DNA of 58,027 nt from a virus. Location of the stretch: positions 1 through 58,027 of the IMG/VR virus record IMGVR_UViG_3300046694_000622; one strand, written 5' to 3'. Every line of letters starts with the position of its first letter. Position 1 is the first letter of the stretch. Shown piece after piece: positions 1-7,080 of the stretch. The translations under genes and the position numbers were made by a program. The notes under the pieces are model-generated. The model ran no database searches. It was not told where the DNA came from and saw nothing but the letters and a program-made list of their open reading frames with translations.

Positions 1-20
1 ATGCCCCATTCACTGGGTAA

Positions 21-143
21 TCTGGTCACTGGATGCCCTCCGCTGATGCAGAAGCCGGAGGGCAAGTCATTCCAGCGTTACGCCAACCTCCCCTATTTCA
101 GATCGAATCGGTCCAGGTTCATCATCTTGAAGGGCAACCCTAA
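21..143 (+). pseudogene. Decayed integrase 3' fragment of an older element
   Basis: The reading WMPSADAEAGG (from position 30) matches WMPSADVGAGG at the C-terminus of the intact integrase (54118-55302). Just upstream, the codons aligning with the catalytic VYGR of the intact gene read stop-S-G-H, so the catalytic tyrosine is lost. The frame runs on to a stop at 141-143 across the antisense of the katG 3' end, the same geometry as the intact integrase at the right end. I infer a remnant of an earlier or tandem prophage of the same integrase family at this site. Confidence 0.7.
97..125. other. attL: duplicated katG 3' end
   Basis: On the minus strand this stretch encodes [10 protein letters not shown] followed by TAG, the native-looking end of KatG. 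The right junction encodes VMNLDRFDL and then continues into phage-derived codons. The longest identical block is TCCAGGTTCATCA (111-123 here; 55310-55322 at the right), inside a longer imperfect match. Together the two copies mark the ends of the prophage; the exact crossover point is not fixed. Confidence 0.75.
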
Positions 144-172
144 GGGCCTTGCAAGCCAAGGCTTTCAGGCCC

Positions 173-196
173 TCAAAAAACCCTCTTTGGGGTTTG
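173..196 (-). terminator. Terminator-like hairpin at left prophage end
   Basis: AAACCC, TCTTT, GGGGTTT forms a stem with an A-run on the plus strand, so a U-run follows it on the minus strand. It could stop leftward transcription before it enters the flanking host DNA. Confidence 0.4.
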
Positions 197-388
197 TATG
201 GCTCAGTTTGGCTATGCAATGACAGCTTTATGTCAACGTGCCTCCACCTCTCCGGCGTCCTGTCGACCGCTTCCCCCAATCTCAAAGCCCCCGCCACAAA
301 AAATAGTGAGGCCTTCCCCCTTGAAAGATGGCAATTAGCCTTCACAATGATCGCTATCTATTTTGAGTCCTAAAGGCTGCTAGGTCAT

Positions 389-748
389 ATGAAAACAGAG
401 CAAGTAGGTGAAGTCGCCGCGGTTGGCGTAGGAGCAGCTGCTGGGGCCGGTCTCGGAGCTGCTTATGGGGTTGGCGTCATAGGCGTTGCAGCCGCAGAAG
501 TTGCGGCAACTGCGGCAATCGCGGCAGGAGCATCGGCCGCAACTACAACAGCGGCTATTGCAGCCGCGGGCGGCGGAGCTATTGCGGCTGGTGGAACAGG
601 AATGGCTGGCGGGGTTGCTGTGATAGCGGGCACCGCAGCCAGTACCGCCATACTACCTATCGTGGCGTGCGCCGTCGGAGGTGCAGCAGTAGTGGGTGGA
701 TTGGGATGGGGTGCTTACAAGATTGGTCAGAAACTGTTAAAAAAGTAA
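389..748 (+). CDS. Ala/Gly-rich hydrophobic small protein
   Basis: 119 residues, more than half Ala, Gly or Val. The N-terminus is short and charged (MKTEQVGE), two long hydrophobic glycine-zipper-like stretches follow (about 12-75 and 80-110), and the end is cationic (KIGQKLLKK). The composition suggests a membrane-inserting peptide, such as a bacteriocin-like or pore-forming protein, or a holin-like moron. I recognise no family. It is the first gene inside attL, a usual place for lysogenic-conversion genes. The Shine-Dalgarno is weak. Confidence 0.6.
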   Translation: MKTEQVGEVAAVGVGAAAGAGLGAAYGVGVIGVAAAEVAATAAIAAGASAATTTAAIAAAGGGAIAAGGTGMAGGVAVIAGTAASTAILPIVACAVGGAAVVGGLGWGAYKIGQKLLKK

Positions 749-792
749 GGGTTTCAGAATTGACTACATTCCAAGCAGGGAGAGCTGCAAAA

Positions 793-1170
793 ATGCTTAC
801 TGATCAGCAAATCGATGCCGCAATAAAAGCGGCCCCAGCTACCCCGGGCGTTAGCCGACAACCCGAACACCGCGATTGCATTCGTTTTGCCTATGAATGG
901 CTTGATGCACAAAAAAAAACGAAGGGCGTGCAAAAAACACCATTTGACTTAAAACATTTAATTCAGCGATGGGCCGGTAGATATGTATCAAGCTCGGACG
1001 TAGAGGTCGCTGCATACCTACACCCCGAAATTCATGGTAAATATCCTTTTTTTAATATCAGTTCAAGACTTACAAACCCATCGATAAGCCGAATATCGAA
1101 TCTCGGCGAAACGTACACCCAGACCAAAGGCGAACACCATGACCTGGGTAGGTACTCCCGTACTGAGTAG
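793..1170 (+). CDS. Hypothetical protein, 125 aa
   Basis: The ATG at 793 is preceded by GGGAGAG at good spacing and is preferred over upstream in-frame starts that overlap the previous gene. The protein starts MLTDQQIDAAIKAAP, has a central segment RDCIRFAYEWLDAQ and a basic C-terminus. No membrane segment or recognised domain. The AAAA tracts and lower GC suggest accessory DNA. It follows the Ala/Gly-rich gene by 44 nt and may be its partner. Function unknown. Confidence 0.6.
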   Translation: MLTDQQIDAAIKAAPATPGVSRQPEHRDCIRFAYEWLDAQKKTKGVQKTPFDLKHLIQRWAGRYVSSSDVEVAAYLHPEIHGKYPFFNISSRLTNPSISRISNLGETYTQTKGEHHDLGRYSRTE

Positions 1171-1255
1171 GTCAGCACGCACAGCCCTGACGTACGCCTG
1201 GCGTAACCGCAACGCGATCAATCCTCAGGTTCGTGCGGTAATGCAGAGTGGATAG
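1139..1255 (+). CDS. Small ORF, 38 aa, hypothetical
   Basis: Short ORF overlapping the end of the previous gene in another frame. It starts MTWVGTPVLSRSARTALTYA and is basic. AAAGGCG lies upstream of the ATG. No domain can be assigned at this length; it could be spurious. Confidence 0.35.
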   Translation: MTWVGTPVLSRSARTALTYAWRNRNAINPQVRAVMQSG

Positions 1256-1602
1256 ATCCGGCTACAGCCCCGCAAGACAAGGCTTGTGCTCAAACACCGT
1301 CTAAAGACGAGCTGCCATATTGGTCCGTTTAGGGCCAATAAAACCAAGTTGGGTTGAAGGAGTTTTAGACAGTGAATTCCCCCCGACCGCCTTCAACCTT
1401 GAGCAGCCCATGCAAAACCCTTTGTAATGGCCGTACTTATTGGCGCTCGCTGCAATCGGCTGCCTACTAGAGCTTACAAGTGCGTGAGAAAGTCACGCAG
1501 AAGTCACGCACGCCTTTTTGGCTCCTCCTCCGGCGTTCTGCCAACTTCCCCCCTCCTCACGATTGAAGACTGCTACGCTGAAATTTCCACGGAGGATTCG
1601 CG
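1256..1602. other. Intergenic region, about 350 nt
   Basis: No convincing gene. It holds an inverted repeat, ATTGGTCC-gttta-GGGCCAAT (about 1318-1338), and the terminator-like hairpin at 1480-1520. Its gene-poor, patchy look fits the remodelled prophage end. Confidence 0.5.
1480..1520 (+). terminator. Possible intrinsic terminator
   Basis: GTGCGTGA pairs with TCACGCAC across a 16-nt loop and is followed by GCCTTTTT. It would end transcripts from the 389-1255 genes before the next small gene. Confidence 0.45.
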
Positions 1603-1812
1603 ATGCCAAACTCAGACCTGCTCCCTTCCCTGCTGTACAAAATCAACGAAAACCAGCTCGCCTTGGAAGCCGCCATCATGGAGCTTTCGACCTGGGTCGA
1701 GCAGCGCGGGTCGGCCGACGTCGCCGACAACGTGCGCGGCGCCCTGGAAACTATCGACAAGAACGAAGAGTTCATCAAGATGACGCTCGCGGTGCTTTTG
1801 ACGCCGGAGTGA
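1603..1812 (+). CDS. Small acidic protein, copy 1 of a family of three
   Basis: 69 aa, preceded by CGGAGGATTCGCG. It reads MPNSDLLPSLLYKINENQL, then a WVEQRG motif and a C-terminal EEFIKMTLAVLL helix. It is clearly paralogous to 40325-40537 and 40590-40859, which share LLxxLNxNxLAxxxAVEEL-W-(V/I)(E/D)QxxG. A fourth, 3'-only fragment lies at 4027-4112. The protein looks all-helical and cytoplasmic. Function unknown; the family is familiar from Pseudomonas genomes as a small hypothetical. Confidence 0.75.
   Translation: MPNSDLLPSLLYKINENQLALEAAIMELSTWVEQRGSADVADNVRGALETIDKNEEFIKMTLAVLLTPE
1726..1811 (+). repeat. 86-bp direct repeat, copy 1
   Basis: The 3' half of the small gene at 1603-1812. 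It matches 4027-4112 over all 86 nt without gaps and with only about seven mismatches by eye. The two copies bracket the minus-strand cassette 1848-3781. Confidence 0.85.
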
Positions 1813-1847
1813 TTTTTCACTTGAAAGGGGTCAGAACCCGAAATCTC

Positions 1848-2360
1848 TTATTGCAGAGTAGCTGCGAAGTCCGGATCTACCTTTTTTCTAACATCAATGG
1901 CAAGTTTTTCTACATCAATACGCCCGGCCTTAACTGCCACCGACAACATTTCTTTCAACGTCCCAGCAGTAAACAAATGAATATTTGCCTTATTTTTAAT
2001 TTCCTCAACAATCAAATCTGAAATAGCCAGCAAGCTTTTTGTCGTCAATTTAGACAAATCCCTATGAGTATTGGAAAATTCCTCAGAAGCAGCTTTTCCC
2101 GGCGTTTCTTCAATTTCGATTTGACGCTTTATTAATTCCGCCTCTTCAAGAACTACAACATGAACTTTTTGAATATGATCCTGCCCAGACACCATGGCCA
2201 CAAGCCCATCAGCCAACAATTCTTTTGAGGCTATCCTCCACACAGACAATTCATTATTATCAGTGTTTAAACATTTTGAGAGAATATCGGAGTTGGCGTG
2301 GGTAGTATCATCCTCAACCAACCATTTATTCCTCTCAATTTTTCTGACAAGGTAAGACAT
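1848..2360 (-). CDS. Cassette gene C, hypothetical, 170 aa
   Basis: Third gene of an AT-rich minus-strand operon. AAGGAG lies about 7 nt before the ATG, and the start is 4 nt past the stop of the gene above. The protein starts MSYLVRKIERNKWL and has a predicted helical, charged middle (EEAELIKRQIEIEETPGK) and a C-terminal helical stretch. No membrane segment and no nuclease or NTPase motif seen. The tight coupling to the two upstream genes suggests a shared task. Function unknown; defence is a positional guess. Confidence 0.75.
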   Translation of the reverse strand: MSYLVRKIERNKWLVEDDTTHANSDILSKCLNTDNNELSVWRIASKELLADGLVAMVSGQDHIQKVHVVVLEEAELIKRQIEIEETPGKAASEEFSNTHRDLSKLTTKSLLAISDLIVEEIKNKANIHLFTAGTLKEMLSVAVKAGRIDVEKLAIDVRKKVDPDFAATLQ

Positions 2361-2364
2361 CCAC

Positions 2365-3012
2365 CTACTCCTTATCGTATTCTGCGACCAACTTCTTCCT
2401 ATACTCCTCCAGCCAAGCAGGAGTTAGCTCCCTGTTCTTCAACTGTTTTACGATAAGATCGGCATCTTCCCAATATTCGTAAACTCCAATCGCATATTCT
2501 TTCACGTCAACCCATGCCAGAGACAAGCAACTCAAAGCAAAGAGCTCATTTATGGGCCTAAACACCTCTCGATCAGCGTGAGTAATAACATTAAGCAAAC
2601 CCACTAATCTTTTAGGGTTATCCTGACTATCAGTAGCTATCCTAGCAAATTCCATTTGAACCATTGCAGGATCAATTTTTAGCCACGACGAGACAAAGTA
2701 ATCAGCTGAGGAATTAATTCCAGCCTCCACAATGTCGGTATCCAAGCAACGCTCCAGCCCTCGCCTAAACTCATTAGCTCGTGCATTTTGCTTATCATTA
2801 CTTCTGACTTCCGCGCCACCTAAATTCGTCTTAGACTTTGGCACACGCAATTTCAACGAAGACTTGGTAAGATCGACTACCTTTTGCTGAGTCTCTGTAT
2901 TTACAGTTGATGCAACTGTACTTTCCTCAAAGGAGTACGTTACCAAATTAGTATATGAAGTACTGTTACTAGCATCTTCCAATCCATAAGAAAAAGTGCT
3001 ATTGAATTTCAT
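2365..3012 (-). CDS. Cassette gene B, hypothetical, 215 aa
   Basis: The start overlaps the end of cassette gene A by 14 nt and has GGAG 8 nt upstream. The first 80 residues are Ser/Thr/Asn-rich and look flexible. The rest is helical (RRGLERCLDTDIVEAGINSS, LNVITHADREVF, LFALSCLSLAWVD) with an acidic, Trp/Tyr-rich end. No catalytic motif recognised. The helical C-terminal half could be a protein-interaction or sensor module; that is inference. Confidence 0.75.
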   Translation of the reverse strand: MKFNSTFSYGLEDASNSTSYTNLVTYSFEESTVASTVNTETQQKVVDLTKSSLKLRVPKSKTNLGGAEVRSNDKQNARANEFRRGLERCLDTDIVEAGINSSADYFVSSWLKIDPAMVQMEFARIATDSQDNPKRLVGLLNVITHADREVFRPINELFALSCLSLAWVDVKEYAIGVYEYWEDADLIVKQLKNRELTPAWLEEYRKKLVAEYDKE

Positions 3013-3781
3013 TTAGCAAAGCTCCGATTTTAATCTGAACTTCCTTTTCCCGACGTAGAGAGTACTCAACAAAATTCGCAAAAAAATCTAAGGTTCCCGG
3101 CACAACCTGGTCACCAGGTGTGTTGATATCAACCGTAAGATGTATAGTGTCAAACTCTTTAACACCATTCGCATCACCCATCTGTATATGCACCTGCGCT
3201 ACATTATATGTAGTATTAATAGCATGGTTATTTAGCCTACCAACTGTCTCTTTTAGTACCGAACGGGATTGCCACTCCGTCATTTCCATTTCAGGAAAAA
3301 TCACAGAGTCCCTCACAATAAACTTATCTCTAATAGATACTAAATGCTCTTTAGAGAACTCCCCAACAAAGGTCTCCGACACAATTCCAAGTCTGCCAAA
3401 ACTAATCCCCAACGTCTCAATGGAGCACTTCACCGCAGCAGTAGCAGACTCAATAAAAGCAGTAAAATCTAGTGCCGCCGCAGGGGAGCCAGGCAGTGGT
3501 ATTGCCATAACGTCTATTCGACCGTTGAGAAAATTCACCGCGATACCATTACGCATTGACTGCAATGTCAAGCGTGGTTCCATCCTACCGGTTTGCTGAT
3601 CTAACTCCTGAACCGAACTACCAGGAATAAAACCCAAGAAAAAGAACTTTTCAAGGCACTTTTTTAGAGTTTCTTCCGTCGGCTTTATCTCGGAATAATC
3701 ACCAAACAAAGAAACTTGGTACTTCAGCTTTGTATTTTTCAAATCTACGACTCCGTTGAACATCCTGTTCGGACAAACCAA
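2999..3781 (-). CDS. Cassette gene A, hypothetical, about 260 aa
   Basis: First gene of the three-gene operon. The longest frame opens with TTG at 3781; an in-frame ATG at 3763 (MFNGVVDLKN) is an alternative, and neither has an ideal Shine-Dalgarno. The protein is mixed alpha/beta, with QVSLFGDYSEIKPTEETLKK near the start and many alternating hydrophobic strands, reminiscent of TIGR04255-type beta-rich proteins. That resemblance is only an impression. No membrane segment. Base composition is clearly more AT-rich than the neighbouring tail genes. Confidence 0.75.
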   Translation of the reverse strand: MVCPNRMFNGVVDLKNTKLKYQVSLFGDYSEIKPTEETLKKCLEKFFFLGFIPGSSVQELDQQTGRMEPRLTLQSMRNGIAVNFLNGRIDVMAIPLPGSPAAALDFTAFIESATAAVKCSIETLGISFGRLGIVSETFVGEFSKEHLVSIRDKFIVRDSVIFPEMEMTEWQSRSVLKETVGRLNNHAINTTYNVAQVHIQMGDANGVKEFDTIHLTVDINTPGDQVVPGTLDFFANFVEYSLRREKEVQIKIGALLNEIQ

Positions 3782-4197
3782 CTCTCAATACCAGACAGGA
3801 TGAGTTTGGCAAAAACTTTATAACGATCACCTTATGGCGATCGATCATCAATCCGCAAGTATTACATTTTGCGTCCTCAAGCCGCTAGGCCCTCATACCT
3901 TAATGGCAAGCTTTTGAACAGCCTAGCATTACCTTTTTTACATCAGCGTTCGCCGGCACCTCTTCGGGATCAACGAACACCAGGTCGGACCATCATGCAT
4001 GTCGAGCCGCGTGACTCCGTGGAGGTGACAACCTGCGCGGCGCCCAGGAAGCTATCGACAAGAACGAAGAGTTCATCAAGATGACGTTCGCGGTGCTCAT
4101 GATGCCGGAGTGGCCATGGCACCGCAGAATTCAGGATAGAAATAGAGATATTCGTCTGGATACCCTCCGGGCGGAAAGGCACCAGGCTAGCTAGCAT
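3782..4197. other. Gene-poor stretch with repeat remnant
   Basis: Holds the upstream region and presumably the promoter of the cassette, then the 86-bp repeat copy. A short stretch (3867-3889, TTTTGCGTCCTCAAGCCG...) resembles 361-384 near the left end with a few mismatches and one gap, hinting at duplication or recombination. No intact gene seen. Confidence 0.5.
4027..4112 (+). pseudogene. 3' fragment of the small acidic gene; direct repeat copy 2
   Basis: Matches 1726-1811 nearly base for base and carries the codons of IDKNEEFIKMT, but the 5' half of the gene is absent and the stop is replaced (TGG). It is the far boundary of the 1848-3781 cassette. I infer insertion of the cassette by recombination at, or duplication of, the small gene. 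Confidence 0.8.
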
Positions 4198-4575
4198 TTA
4201 GGCCTCAATGTTCCTCAGGGCATTTTCCAAGTACTGAGCTAGGGCCGGGCTTTTGCCTGTGATTTTATCGGCAATATCATCGTCTTCATCGTTTTCAAAG
4301 ATAGCTCGCAACCTAGCAACACCGGCTTCTGGCGCCTCATCACTAGCATCCCCTCGCCCAAAGTACGCTAGAGCAATCAACTCAAGCTTTTTTTCCCGAC
4401 TTAGTGGTGCGATGGCTGCCGCGAGCTCGAGCTCCTCCGGGGTTCGATTAAGAATCCACTCGAGATCGATATCGGTCACGCGAACAACTTCAGGACCATC
4501 TTCAAGCATCGCTCGCGAGAGCTCCGCGATCCTGCGAATTTCACTCGGTGTGAGATATTTCAGTTTGTACGTCAT
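4198..4575 (-). CDS. DUF3775-like protein, 125 aa
   Basis: The ATG at 4575 is chosen because AAGGGA lies just upstream. The core KKLELIALAYFGRGD (about 76-90) resembles the LVALAWLGRGD signature of the DUF3775 family, which has no assigned role. The N-terminus is YKLKYLTPSEIRRIAELSR and the C-terminus is acidic (ENDEDDDIADKITG), ending in a helix. It is the last minus-strand gene before the lysis genes, so it may be a moron. Family call moderate. Confidence 0.65.
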   Translation of the reverse strand: MTYKLKYLTPSEIRRIAELSRAMLEDGPEVVRVTDIDLEWILNRTPEELELAAAIAPLSREKKLELIALAYFGRGDASDEAPEAGVARLRAIFENDEDDDIADKITGKSPALAQYLENALRNIEA

Positions 4576-4654
4576 ATTGCATCCCTTCGTTTGGTAGGCA
4601 CTCAATATGCCATTAGGAAAAACAAAGGGCGAGTCCGAAACCCTTCCAACCGAA

Positions 4655-4909
4655 TCACATGCACGCTGTGTTTGCAGCAGCCAGCTCCCGCTCATACCAG
4701 ATCCGCTGCCGGCGCCCAGCCAGTAGCGCCCGCACCTTCAGTTCCAGTCCATCGGACTTCTTCAGGTCAGCAGTTGCCCAAGGCGGCACTGCCACTTCTT
4801 GTGTCTTGCATGTCACAAGTACCGGTACCTCAAACCGTACAGTGCGCACTTCCGGCTCTTTGCTAGCGCATCCCGCCAGCATCACCACCCCCATCAGCAG
4901 CACCTTCAC
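4655..4909 (-). CDS. Rz1-like outer-membrane spanin lipoprotein
   Basis: 84 aa starting at GTG. The signal and lipobox MKVLLMGVVMLAGC predict acylation at Cys14. The rest is short, proline-containing and ends with a helical stretch, DGLELKVRALLAGRRQRIWY. The start overlaps the Rz end as GTGA, a classic Rz/Rz1 layout. With the inner-membrane spanin it fuses inner and outer membranes in the last step of lysis. The gene lies directly downstream of the endolysin. Confidence 0.8.
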   Translation of the reverse strand: MKVLLMGVVMLAGCASKEPEVRTVRFEVPVLVTCKTQEVAVPPWATADLKKSDGLELKVRALLAGRRQRIWYERELAAANTACM

Positions 4910-5211
4910 AGCCCCAACTCCTGATCAATAATCGTGTTACAGCTGCGCACTGATCACCGCCGGTTCGCTCCCGTAGCAGGCGATTCGCCGCTGCATATTC
5001 GCGAATGGCCCGGGTCCTGGCGTTGGTCTGAGCCTGGGCGGCGTTCCGCTCACGCTCCTGGCCAGCCTGCACCAGCTCGCCTTGCTCCCCCGCCAGCCCT
5101 TCCAAGTTGTCGCGACCGGCTTTGGTGGTAGCCAGCTCGGCATTGGCTGCATCAAGAGACCAGCCGGGAGGCCAGCGCCATCGGAACAAGCAACTTCTCA
5201 ACCAGAGTCAT
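4906..5211 (-). pseudogene. Rz-like inner-membrane spanin with disrupted frame
   Basis: The ATG at 5211 opens MTLVEKLLVPMALASRL and then meets a stop. The typical Rz coiled coil (ANAELATTKAGRDNLEGLAG ... ANRLLRERTGGDQCAAV) continues in another frame, and the expected end IIDQELGL with TGA at 4906 lies back in the first frame. Two compensating shifts, near 5150 and near 4934, explain this. The middle frame alone is open 5201-4863 but has no membrane anchor. Either the gene is damaged or the assembly has errors here. It sits between endolysin and Rz1. Confidence 0.65.
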
Positions 5212-5636
5212 TACGGCACATCCTTGAAGAAGACGTGGCCACCGAGCTTGAAGGTTTGCTTCGCTTTCGCGGCCCAGACCGGAGGCGTCTTCATGCTGGT
5301 CGCGTAGTAGTGCGTGGCACCGCCGGTAGGATCCGACACGTTTCCATCGATCACCTGGTCAGCGGCAATCCGCACCTGCGCGAGTTCACGAAATGGAATC
5401 TTCTTGGCGCCACTCAGGTAGGCGAAGTTCGGGTCGTTCCTGTTCCAGCAGCTGAACTGGTAAGGCTTCTGGCACACGCCGGCATAGCCCTCCCCCCACC
5501 ATGACTTGGTCTTGCCGTCGTTCACGCGATTGCAGATGGTCCAGGCCACGGCGATCTGGCCGGCCAGGGATTCGCCGCGGGCCTCGCCCCACAACGTGCG
5601 AGCGAGGATGTCGCGGTCATTCTCGGATACGGTCAT
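5211..5636 (-). CDS. Endolysin, SleB-type cell wall hydrolase
   Basis: About 141 aa from the ATG at 5636, with GGAGAAAAG upstream. The sequence TLWGEARGESLAGQIAVAWT (about 14-33) with NRV and the later DPTGGATHYYAT belongs to the Hydrolase_2/SleB family (PF07486), which cleaves peptidoglycan glycan strands; the Glu of GEARGE is the likely catalytic acid. No signal peptide, so export would depend on a holin. It is followed by Rz/Rz1, but the holins lie 24 kb away at 30.2-30.8 kb. Confidence 0.85.
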   Translation of the reverse strand: MTVSENDRDILARTLWGEARGESLAGQIAVAWTICNRVNDGKTKSWWGEGYAGVCQKPYQFSCWNRNDPNFAYLSGAKKIPFRELAQVRIAADQVIDGNVSDPTGGATHYYATSMKTPPVWAAKAKQTFKLGGHVFFKDVP

Positions 5637-5640
5637 CACT

Positions 5641-5675
5641 TTTCTCCGGGCAAAAAAAATCCCGCACTTGGCGGG
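5641..5675 (-). terminator. Hairpin terminator before the endolysin
   Basis: On the minus strand CCCGC-CAAGT-GCGGG is followed by a run of T and then by the endolysin ribosome site. It is one of four hairpin plus GGAGAAA boundaries in the late operon (also 7041-7062, 12060-12086, 12720-12745). Confidence 0.6.
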
Positions 5676-5695
5676 CCTTGGTGTGCGCTAGGCAC

Positions 5696-5956
5696 TCAGG
5701 CTTCGTTGAACTCGAACGCTTCGGCACTCACCGGCAACGGGTACCTGGCTTTGATGGCGGCCACAGAGGCAAGCCACGCGGTGTAGTCAGGGTCCAGGCC
5801 TTGGGAGAGAGCGTCATAGTCAGCCTCCAACCGCAATGGATCTGACTCGGCAAGGTAGGCGGTCCGGCGCGCATTGAGCGCAGCTTCAAGCTCCGCATTC
5901 TTGCGATCTTCCTGCTGCTGCTCGGCGGTGATCATTTGGCTAAAGTCGATGTTCAT
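5696..5956 (-). CDS. Tail fibre assembly or chaperone-like protein, 86 aa
   Basis: Helical, charged protein, MNIDFSQMITAEQQQEDRKN, with a middle LEADYDALSQGLDPDY and an acidic tail. Small proteins of this sort follow fibre genes in many tailed phages and act in fibre assembly or as tail accessory proteins. The start overlaps the preceding stop as ATGA, showing translational coupling. The role is inferred from position. Confidence 0.6.
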   Translation of the reverse strand: MNIDFSQMITAEQQQEDRKNAELEAALNARRTAYLAESDPLRLEADYDALSQGLDPDYTAWLASVAAIKARYPLPVSAEAFEFNEA

Positions 5957-6243
5957 TCTGGAAGCCTCACATCACCATCTGGCGGGTTAACAATGTCGCT
6001 GGGGAAGCGGACCGCGATGCTGGAATCCGCGTCGCAAGGAATCCCCAGGGCGATAATGAGGTCACCATTGCGACGGGTTACATCACCCACCAGGTGCTGA
6101 CACTGAACAGCCGACCAAGGCAGAACTGCACCTTCCGGCAGTTGCCGAAAGTCGAACGACTCCCCGTTGATGATCAGCACATCGCCGGATTTTTGAACTG
6201 AAAGCGGCGCCCGCCCGCCCTGCGGTGAAAGCTTGATGATCAT
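5953..6243 (-). CDS. Hypothetical tail-region protein, 96 aa
   Basis: The start at 6243 (MIIKLSPQGG) overlaps the fibre gene stop (ATGA) with GGTGG upstream. The protein is beta-rich (SVQKSGDVLIINGESFDFRQ) and soluble. Similar short proteins occur next to fibre genes of Pseudomonas phages without a defined role. Probably a virion or fibre accessory factor. Confidence 0.6.
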   Translation of the reverse strand: MIIKLSPQGGRAPLSVQKSGDVLIINGESFDFRQLPEGAVLPWSAVQCQHLVGDVTRRNGDLIIALGIPCDADSSIAVRFPSDIVNPPDGDVRLPE

Positions 6244-7022
6244 CAGTACCACCTTCCAATTGCTAAATACCGGCCACCGGAGATTGTTTGAGCGGTTGGA
6301 CCATTTCGGTAAACCGCCTTGCAAGACCAGTTGGCCCTTGAGTTATCTGTGGTGTAGCCATACACATCAAGACTTGATTGAGGTGTGCCAAAGGCCTGAT
6401 AGGTGTAGGTGGTGTCGGCAAACAGCACTGGGAACACGCCCAGCGGCGACACCGTCGCGATGGCACCGGCGGCCACTGCGAAGTCCGCAATCGGCCCCGT
6501 GCAAATCAGCCGGCCGTCTGCAAATTTCGTAGCCTCACCGTTCGCGTTCACCACCTTTTCAAAAATGGCGCCGGAAGGTACGCCGCCGCCTTGCGAGACG
6601 GTTCCGAGAATGGCCGCAACTGCTGCTGCGCCCAGGCCCAAGCCAGCACGTGCCGTACCCTGGGAATTGCCACCCGTCCCGCCTTTTGCAACGGGCACGA
6701 TGTTTTCGACAGAGACCGCGCCGAGTCCGGCCAACGTCGCCCCCCATTGGTCGACCAATTGCCGTAGGCGGTCGGCGGACTCTTTCACGTACCCCTGCAC
6801 CGGCACCACGGCATACGCCCCGCCAGCGGCGGTAGCACCTTGATATGCGGGGAGAATCGAAAGCACCGTAGTGCTGGCAATGTTCGAGACTTCGTACCAA
6901 CGCCCATCCGGGCCTTGAAAACCGTCGCCCACGCGCGCATTGGCGGCAAAGGCCGTACCAGTGCCGGTCACGGTGGTGCTGCCGCTGGTGACGGCGACTG
7001 TTCCTGATCTGTACCAGGGCAT
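6243..7022 (-). CDS. Tail fibre or collar-domain protein, 259 aa
   Basis: The N-terminus MPWYRSGTVAVTSGSTTVTG is a beta-structured module common at the start of Pseudomonas phage fibre proteins. The Gly/Ala-rich middle with VAKGGTGGNSQGTARAGLGL is a typical fibre collagen-like linker motif, and the C-terminus looks like a small receptor-binding or needle head (YQAFGTPQSSLDVYGYTT). GGAGA lies before the ATG. It probably helps host recognition at the tail tip. Confidence 0.75.
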   Translation of the reverse strand: MPWYRSGTVAVTSGSTTVTGTGTAFAANARVGDGFQGPDGRWYEVSNIASTTVLSILPAYQGATAAGGAYAVVPVQGYVKESADRLRQLVDQWGATLAGLGAVSVENIVPVAKGGTGGNSQGTARAGLGLGAAAVAAILGTVSQGGGVPSGAIFEKVVNANGEATKFADGRLICTGPIADFAVAAGAIATVSPLGVFPVLFADTTYTYQAFGTPQSSLDVYGYTTDNSRANWSCKAVYRNGPTAQTISGGRYLAIGRWY

Positions 7023-7040
7023 GAGTTTCTCCAGGCAATA

Positions 7041-7062
7041 AAAAACCCGCTCAGGACGGGCT
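7041..7062 (-). terminator. Hairpin terminator between fibre genes
   Basis: On the minus strand CCCG-TCCTGA-GCGGG followed by TTTTTT, then TTGCCTGGAGAAACTCATG, which is the start of the next gene. The same run precedes gene J at 12046. Confidence 0.6.
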
Positions 7063-7080
7063 TGGTTTTAGGTTGTTTGT

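Noticed and set aside
463-651. A 62-codon minus-strand Ala/Pro-rich frame
   Set aside because: Shadow of the Ala/Gly-rich gene at 389-748.
1427-2021. Two plus-strand frames of 118 and 167 codons around 1427-2021
   Set aside because: They overlap the small gene at 1603-1812 in other frames and run antisense into cassette gene C; their composition is not protein-like.
3120-3599. A 159-codon plus-strand frame opposite cassette gene A
   Set aside because: Ser/Cys/Ile-rich antisense frame without ribosome site; the minus-strand operon with overlaps is far better supported.
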